Source: Stenotrophomonas maltophilia (GTDB lineage Bacteria > Pseudomonadota > Gammaproteobacteria > Xanthomonadales > Xanthomonadaceae). From it: a stretch of DNA of 64,000 nucleotides. The stretch spans positions 2,232,001 through 2,296,000 of the forward strand of contig NZ_NERD01000002.1 of NCBI RefSeq assembly GCF_002799155.1, in the 5' to 3' direction. Numbering within the stretch: the stretch's first letter is position 1; the number at the start of each line of letters is the position of its first letter. This document shows, in pieces, positions 57,060 through 64,000 of this stretch. Both the position numbers and the translations under genes were made by a program. A model generated the notes under the pieces. That model made no database searches and had not been told where the DNA came from. It saw only the letters and a list, made by a program, of their open reading frames with translations.

Positions 57060-57427
57060 GTTTTTTCTACCTTTCGGATGTGGCCTTGCGGCCGGACAGC
57101 CCCCCGCCGTTGAGACCGCGGTGGGGCAAGGATTCCCGCCAGGGAGGCAGGAAGCCGCGCATTATGGCGCAGATGGGGTGGCCGGGCAACCGGCCGGCCC
57201 CATGGGGCAACCTGAACCGGGGGCGCCGCTCCCATGCCCTCCCCCTGGGCCGACCAGGAACGGTCACCACCGGAGCCCCCGGCAGAACTCACGGCTCCGC
57301 CCGGCGTCACCCCAGGTCGACGTGATGGCGTTGCCGGCCGCATTCCGCGCACTGGAACGGGCAGCCAACCCTCGTCGGCAAGAGCGGTCGTTGCATCCGC
57401 ACTTCCCTTCCGGGCTACATTCCGCCC
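57060..57427. other. Intergenic region with the rpsF promoter
   Basis: About 370 bp without a convincing gene. It holds the minus-strand promoter at 57161-57189 and a leader of about 95 nt before rpsF. The other half, toward the small plus-strand gene, has only short overlapping frames; no ribosome-binding or hairpin feature stood out. Confidence 0.6.
57161..57189 (-). promoter_or_regulatory. Promoter of the rpsF operon
   Basis: On the minus strand TTGCCC (-35; plus 57184-57189), 17-bp spacer, then CATAAT (-10; plus 57161-57166). It lies about 100 bp upstream of rpsF, leaving a leader that could carry ribosomal-protein autoregulation. Match quality is good for a sigma-70-type promoter in this GC-rich genome. 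Confidence 0.65.
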
Positions 57428-57661
57428 ATGAACCGCCTTTCGCGCCTCCGGCGCTGGAGCAACCGCGACGATGGACGCCTGATCCACGTGGGCAACGGCC
57501 CGCTCGGCATCCTTGAAATCCTGGGCTGCATGAGCCTGCTGGTAGCAATGCTGCTGCACCTGCTGCGGGAGACGATCGGCCTGTCGGGCCTATGGACGAC
57601 AGCGAGCGTGATTCTGGGACTGGTACTGCTGGGACGGAACGCTTGGCGCGAGCGGCGATAG
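57428..57661 (+). CDS. Small membrane protein of unknown function
   Basis: A 77-residue protein with two hydrophobic stretches (GILEILGCMSLLVAMLLHLL and LWTTASVILGLVLLGRNAWR) after a basic N-terminus (MNRLSRLRRWSNRDDG). No ribosome site of strength precedes the ATG, so the start is uncertain. The residue pattern (positive inside, hydrophobic helices) looks real and not random. No family is recognised. Confidence 0.5.
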   Translation: MNRLSRLRRWSNRDDGRLIHVGNGPLGILEILGCMSLLVAMLLHLLRETIGLSGLWTTASVILGLVLLGRNAWRERR

Positions 57662-57747
57662 CGCCGGATCATGCCCCGCGTGCCGGCCAAGGACGGCACC
57701 TACCACATCAGACTCCGCCAGCACGGGCCATGCCCGGCAGCCGGCCC

Positions 57748-58086
57748 TCAGGCCTTGTCGGCGTCGGTGGTGAAGCTTTCGCCGCAGCCACATTCGGCAG
57801 TGGCGTTCGGGTTGCTGAACGTGAACGTCTCGCTCAGGCCGTGCTTGCCGAAGTCGATCACGGTGCCGTCCACCAGCGCCAGGCTCTTGGCGTCGACGTA
57901 GATCTTCACGCCGTCCTGGTCGAACACGGTATCGCCCTCGCGCTCGTCGCGGGCCAGGTCGGTGACGTGGCCCCAACCGGAGCAGCCGGTCTTGGTCACG
58001 CCGAAACGCAGGCCCAGCGCGCCGGGGGTCTGGGCGACGAAGCGCTGCACGCGCTCAAAGGCAATGGGGGTCAGGCTGACGGCCAT
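57748..58086 (-). CDS. IscA/SufA-type iron-sulfur cluster assembly protein
   Basis: A 112-residue A-type Fe-S carrier. The three conserved Cys are in KTGCSGWGHV and AECGCGESF, spaced as in IscA/SufA/ErpA. Other blocks are LTPIAFERVQRFVAQTPG and GVKIYVDAKSLALVDGT. GGAGTAG before ATG 58086 fixes the start. It would deliver Fe-S clusters to apo-proteins. No suf or isc operon is adjacent, so it is a stand-alone carrier. Confidence 0.9.
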   Translation of the reverse strand: MAVSLTPIAFERVQRFVAQTPGALGLRFGVTKTGCSGWGHVTDLARDEREGDTVFDQDGVKIYVDAKSLALVDGTVIDFGKHGLSETFTFSNPNATAECGCGESFTTDADKA

Positions 58087-58214
58087 GGGGCTACTCCAGA
58101 GGTACGGGGACATTATAAGGAGCCGTTGCCACGAAAAATGCCTCGCAAGCAGAACGCTGCAACCGGTAAACTCCCGTGTTCACAGATCGAGTCGATCAGC
58201 AGAGGATTCAAGTC

Positions 58215-59609
<1,395 letters not shown>

Positions 59610-59639
59610 GCCCCACACGACCACGGAGGTACCGCTCCC

Positions 59640-59939
59640 ATGACCCTGTTCTTCGCCCTCTGTTTCGTCGGCGTTGCAGTGGCCGGGTTCAGTGCCTTCG
59701 TGATCTTCTGGCCGCTGACCCTGGTGCACGTGCGCGACCGCCATCCGGCGCTCGCCGAGCGCTTCGGCAGCGGCGCCTTCCTAAAGCCCGATGCCCTGGC
59801 CTGGCTGCTGCGCCGTGACTATCGCCAGCAGCCGGACCGCTCACTGTCCGGGCTGGCGACGCCGGCCTGGGTATCGCTGCTGACCCTGCTGGCCGGACTG
59901 GGCATGGCCGCCCTGCTCTGGCTGGCCTCGCTCTGGTAA
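59640..59939 (+). CDS. Small membrane protein of unknown function
   Basis: A 99-residue protein with an N-terminal helix (LFFALCFVGVAVAGFSAFVI) and a C-terminal one (WVSLLTLLAGLGMAALLWLA), joined by a short basic loop (RRDYRQQPDRS). GGAGG upstream of ATG 59640 is a clear ribosome site. It lies 30 bp after asnS and 7 bp before the next gene, so the three may be co-transcribed. No family is recognised. Confidence 0.75.
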   Translation: MTLFFALCFVGVAVAGFSAFVIFWPLTLVHVRDRHPALAERFGSGAFLKPDALAWLLRRDYRQQPDRSLSGLATPAWVSLLTLLAGLGMAALLWLASLW

Positions 59940-59946
59940 TACCTCC

Positions 59947-60261
59947 ATGAATGACATCTCCGCCTCGCGCGACAGCTGGTGGCTGGCCAGCCTCGGCAAC
60001 ACCCTGATCTGGGCGCGCCTGCGCGTGCGCCCGGCCGGCACCGCCGAGGTGCTCGACAGCGACGGCAACACGCTGAGCTATGACAGCGAAGACACCGCCC
60101 GTTCGCAGCTGTTCGACGCCGAGTTCGTCGAGTACGACGGCCTGGACGAGGAAGACGCGCTGGTGCGCGGTTTCAGCCTGCACGAAGTACAGCCGCCGCA
60201 GGCCGACAGTGACGAGGGCCTGCGCGGCCGCATGATCCAGTCGCTGGGCGGGCGCGCCTGA
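59947..60261 (+). CDS. Conserved small protein of unknown function
   Basis: A 104-residue acidic soluble protein. The pattern LASLGNTLIWARLRVRPAGT followed by AEVLDSDGNTLSYDSEDTAR and FVEYDGLDEEDALVRGFSL is conserved in Xanthomonadaceae, but no function is known. It lies between the small membrane protein and the PaiB-like gene, 7 bp from each. Confidence 0.7.
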   Translation: MNDISASRDSWWLASLGNTLIWARLRVRPAGTAEVLDSDGNTLSYDSEDTARSQLFDAEFVEYDGLDEEDALVRGFSLHEVQPPQADSDEGLRGRMIQSLGGRA

Positions 60262-60268
60262 CCCTCGC

Positions 60269-60910
60269 ATGTTCACCCCACGCGCCTTCGCCGAGACCGA
60301 CCTGCGCTGGCTGGACCGCCTGCTGGCGCGCGATCCATTCGTCACCGTGCTCACCGCCGGCGACGATGGCCTGCCGGAGCTGACCCGGATGCCGGTGCTG
60401 TACCGGCGTGATGGCGAGCGTATCGAGCTGCGCGGGCACTGGGCCCGCGCCAATCCGCAGTCGCGCCACAGCGGCGCGGCCAAGGTGCTGGTCGACGGCC
60501 CCCACGGTTACGTCTCGGCCAGCTGGTATCCGGACAAGGAGCCCGCCGCGCGGGTGCCGACCTGGAACTACGCCACTGCCGAGCTGCGTGGCCAGCTGCA
60601 GACCTTCGACGATACCGATGCACTGGCCGAACTGGTCGGCGCGATCAGCGACCGATTCGAAGCCAGCGTAGGCCAGGCCTGGAAGTTCGATGCTTCGCGC
60701 GCCGAACATGGTCCGGAGCTGCGCGCCATCGTCGGTTTCCGCTTCCAGGTCGAACAGGTGCAGCTGAAGCTGAAACTCAGCCAGAACCACCCGGAAGCCA
60801 ACCAGCAGGCGGTGATCGCCGCACTGGAAGCGCTGGCCACGCCCTCCTCCCAGGAACTGGCGCAGTGGATGCGCTGGCACCGCGACCCGGCCGCCCTGCA
60901 GGGCGACTGA
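60269..60910 (+). CDS. FMN-binding negative transcriptional regulator (PaiB-like)
   Basis: A 213-residue PaiB-type flavin-fold protein. Characteristic blocks are VLTAGDDGLPELTRMPVLYR, HWARANPQSRHSGAAKVLVD, YVSASWYPDKEP, VPTWNYATAELRGQL and LKLKLSQNHPEANQQ. PaiB proteins bind FMN and have been linked to repression of sporulation and degradative enzymes in Bacillus, but in proteobacteria their role is unclear. It has the split-barrel fold of pyridoxamine phosphate oxidases. Confidence 0.88.
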   Translation: MFTPRAFAETDLRWLDRLLARDPFVTVLTAGDDGLPELTRMPVLYRRDGERIELRGHWARANPQSRHSGAAKVLVDGPHGYVSASWYPDKEPAARVPTWNYATAELRGQLQTFDDTDALAELVGAISDRFEASVGQAWKFDASRAEHGPELRAIVGFRFQVEQVQLKLKLSQNHPEANQQAVIAALEALATPSSQELAQWMRWHRDPAALQGD

Positions 60911-60982
60911 ACACCACAGATTCCCGCGACGACGCAGCCGGACGGCTGCGGCGAGCCCCCACCCGACGCCAGGGACCCGAAC

Positions 60983-61645
60983 ATGAAAGACATCCACAAG
61001 CTGCTGCAGAACAACCGCGACTGGGCCGACCGGATCGAGAAGGAAGACCCCGAGTTCTTCCACCAGCTCGCCAAGCAGCAGCACCCCGAGTACCTGTGGA
61101 TCGGCTGTTCCGATTCGCGCGTGCCGGCCAACCAGATCATCGGCATGGCCCCGGGCGAAGTGTTCGTGCACCGCAACGTTGCCAACGTGGTCGCCCACAC
61201 CGACCTGAACTGCCTGAGCGTGGTGCAGTACGCGGTGGACCAGCTGAAGGTCAAGCACATTCTGATCGTTGGCCACTATGGCTGCGGCGGCGTGCATGCC
61301 TGCCTGCACAACACCCGCGTTGGCCTGGCCGACAACTGGTTGCGCCACGTCGGTGACGTGATGCAGAAGCACACCGGCATCCTCGATGCGATCGAGACCA
61401 ATGAGCTCAAGCACGCGCGCCTGTGCGAACTGAACGTGATCGAGCAGGTGGCCAACCTGTGCCGCTCGACCATCGTGCAGGACGCCTGGGCCCGCGGCCA
61501 GAAGCTGATGGTGCACGGCTGGGTCTACAGCCTGAAGGACGGACGCGTGCGCGAGATGGGCATCGACGTCGGTTCGCAGGAAGAGCTGCAGCCGGCCTAT
61601 GAAAAGGCCCTGTCCTACGTCCCGCGCAAGGGCAAGCGCGACTGA
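60983..61645 (+). CDS. can: Beta-carbonic anhydrase
   Basis: A 220-residue beta-class carbonic anhydrase interconverting CO2 and bicarbonate. Zinc ligands and the catalytic dyad are all in place: C42-S-D44-S-R46 ([11 protein letters not shown]), H98 and C101 ([10 protein letters not shown]), the same numbering as E. coli Can. It lies upstream of the kynurenine genes on the same strand, but bicarbonate supply is a general function and the linkage may be fortuitous. Confidence 0.95.
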   Translation: MKDIHKLLQNNRDWADRIEKEDPEFFHQLAKQQHPEYLWIGCSDSRVPANQIIGMAPGEVFVHRNVANVVAHTDLNCLSVVQYAVDQLKVKHILIVGHYGCGGVHACLHNTRVGLADNWLRHVGDVMQKHTGILDAIETNELKHARLCELNVIEQVANLCRSTIVQDAWARGQKLMVHGWVYSLKDGRVREMGIDVGSQEELQPAYEKALSYVPRKGKRD

Positions 61646-61664
61646 TCCCCCACGGATGACCACC

Positions 61665-62186
61665 ATGCTCGCTTCGCCGATCAACCTGCACGCCTGGATC
61701 GAAGAGAACCGCCACCTGCTGAAGCCGCCGGTGGGCAACAAGATGATCGACAACGGCGATTTCATCGTGATGGTGGTCGGCGGGCCAAACTCGCGTACCG
61801 ACTACCACTACGACGAAGGCCCGGAGTGGTTCTACCAGCTCGAAGGCGAGATGGTGCTGAAGGTGCAGGAAGACGGCGCGGTGCGCGACATTCCGATCCG
61901 CGCCGGTGAGATCTTCCTGTTGCCGGCGAAGGTGCCGCACTCGCCGCGGCGCCCGCCCGGTGGTATCGGCCTGGTGGTCGAGCGCAAGCGCCTGCCGCAT
62001 GAGATGGACGGCGTGATCTGGCACTGCGAGCGCTGCAACCACAAGCTGCACGAAGAGTTCTTCCCGCTGCAGAACATCGAAACCGACCTGCCCAAGGTAT
62101 TCGCGCGCTACCACGCCAGCCTGGAACTGCGTACCTGCAGCCAGTGCGGGCACGTGGACCCGCTGCCGGCGCCCGCGGTGGGCTGA
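61665..62186 (+). CDS. nbaC: 3-hydroxyanthranilate 3,4-dioxygenase
   Basis: A 173-residue extradiol dioxygenase that opens 3-hydroxyanthranilate, giving the precursor of quinolinate in NAD synthesis. Metal ligands H48, E54 and H92 lie in [17 protein letters not shown] and KVPHSPRRP. Two CxxC pairs (C121/C124 in [10 protein letters not shown]158/C161 in RTCSQCGHV) form the rubredoxin-like Fe site of the bacterial enzymes. ATG 61665 has GGAT upstream; an in-frame ATG at 61656 is a possible alternative. Gene order nbaC-kynU-kmo gives kynurenine to quinolinate. Confidence 0.93.
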   Translation: MLASPINLHAWIEENRHLLKPPVGNKMIDNGDFIVMVVGGPNSRTDYHYDEGPEWFYQLEGEMVLKVQEDGAVRDIPIRAGEIFLLPAKVPHSPRRPPGGIGLVVERKRLPHEMDGVIWHCERCNHKLHEEFFPLQNIETDLPKVFARYHASLELRTCSQCGHVDPLPAPAVG

Positions 62187-62189
62187 ACC

Positions 62190-62262
62190 ATCGAACGGTC
62201 GTCGCCCACCTGGGTGGGCGCCTGCTCGCACGTGCGCCAACCAAGGTTGGTGACCACCGGAT
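62190..62262. repeat. REP-like palindromes between nbaC and kynU
   Basis: GCCCACCTGGGTGGGC (62203-62218) and CCAACCAAGGTTGG (62238-62251) form small hairpins in a stretch resembling the SMAG/REP class. The second shares the CCAACC..GGTTGG motif with the tandem array at 51201-51268. Confidence 0.5.
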
Positions 62263-62351
62263 CATGCAGTGCTGGTGTTGGGCTGGTGGCGGCTACCGGG
62301 CCATGCCCCAGGCGCTACACTGGCGGTCCCGTTGCAGCCTGTTGCCCGACC

Positions 62352-64000
<1,649 letters not shown>

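Overview
The window is a high-GC gammaproteobacterial chromosome segment that fits the Stenotrophomonas maltophilia complex. The indications are the many GTAG-type REP palindromes (SMAG-like elements), a GyrA with Gln rather than Ser at position 83, and the gene content and order (hut genes, kynurenine genes, ligA-zipA-smc, rpsF-rpsR-rplI). No rRNA, tRNA, CRISPR array, insertion sequence or prophage was seen.

Layout. 0-3 kb: an FHA-domain membrane protein, two polyhydroxyalkanoate-granule-type proteins and a membrane-anchored Mrr-like protein. 3.2-10.6 kb: a complete histidine-utilisation locus, hutC-hutF divergent from hutI-hutH-hutG-hutU, with a HutC-type operator between the two arms. 10.8-24 kb: mixed accessory genes (serine hydrolase, TonB receptor, TetR/thioesterase pair, Tat-exported agmatine-deiminase-like enzyme with a divergent LysR regulator, SGNH esterase, HExxH protease-like protein and several uncharacterised envelope proteins).

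24-32.7 kb, all on the minus strand, is the most unusual part. It looks like an uncharacterised ribosomal-peptide (RiPP-like) locus. Read 5' to 3' on that strand it holds a secreted M3-type metallopeptidase, an XRE regulator, two paralogous small secreted peptides ending in a His-rich conserved block, an HExxH protein resembling alpha-ketoglutarate-dependent peptide beta-hydroxylases, an unrecognised protein with a possible ATP-grasp-like layout, a SAM methyltransferase, and two FtsX/MacB-type permeases with no ATPase beside them. Gene overlaps (ATGA), short gaps, a GC-rich hairpin after the peptide genes and a perfect palindrome next to a candidate promoter suggest one regulated unit. I infer export of modified, probably metal-binding, peptides. 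The chemistry and function are not shown by the sequence.

33-40.8 kb: a secreted S9 peptidase, a HipA-like/DUF3037 pair, a chimeric gene remnant and a membrane PQQ dehydrogenase. 41-57 kb is mostly housekeeping: gyrA, mtnA, epmA, ligA, zipA, smc, and rplI-rpsR-rpsF, with a Tat-signal aminotransferase between ligA and zipA. 57-64 kb: an IscA-like protein, asnS, small proteins, a PaiB-like protein, carbonic anhydrase and the kynurenine genes nbaC-kynU-kmo, with kmo cut by the window end.
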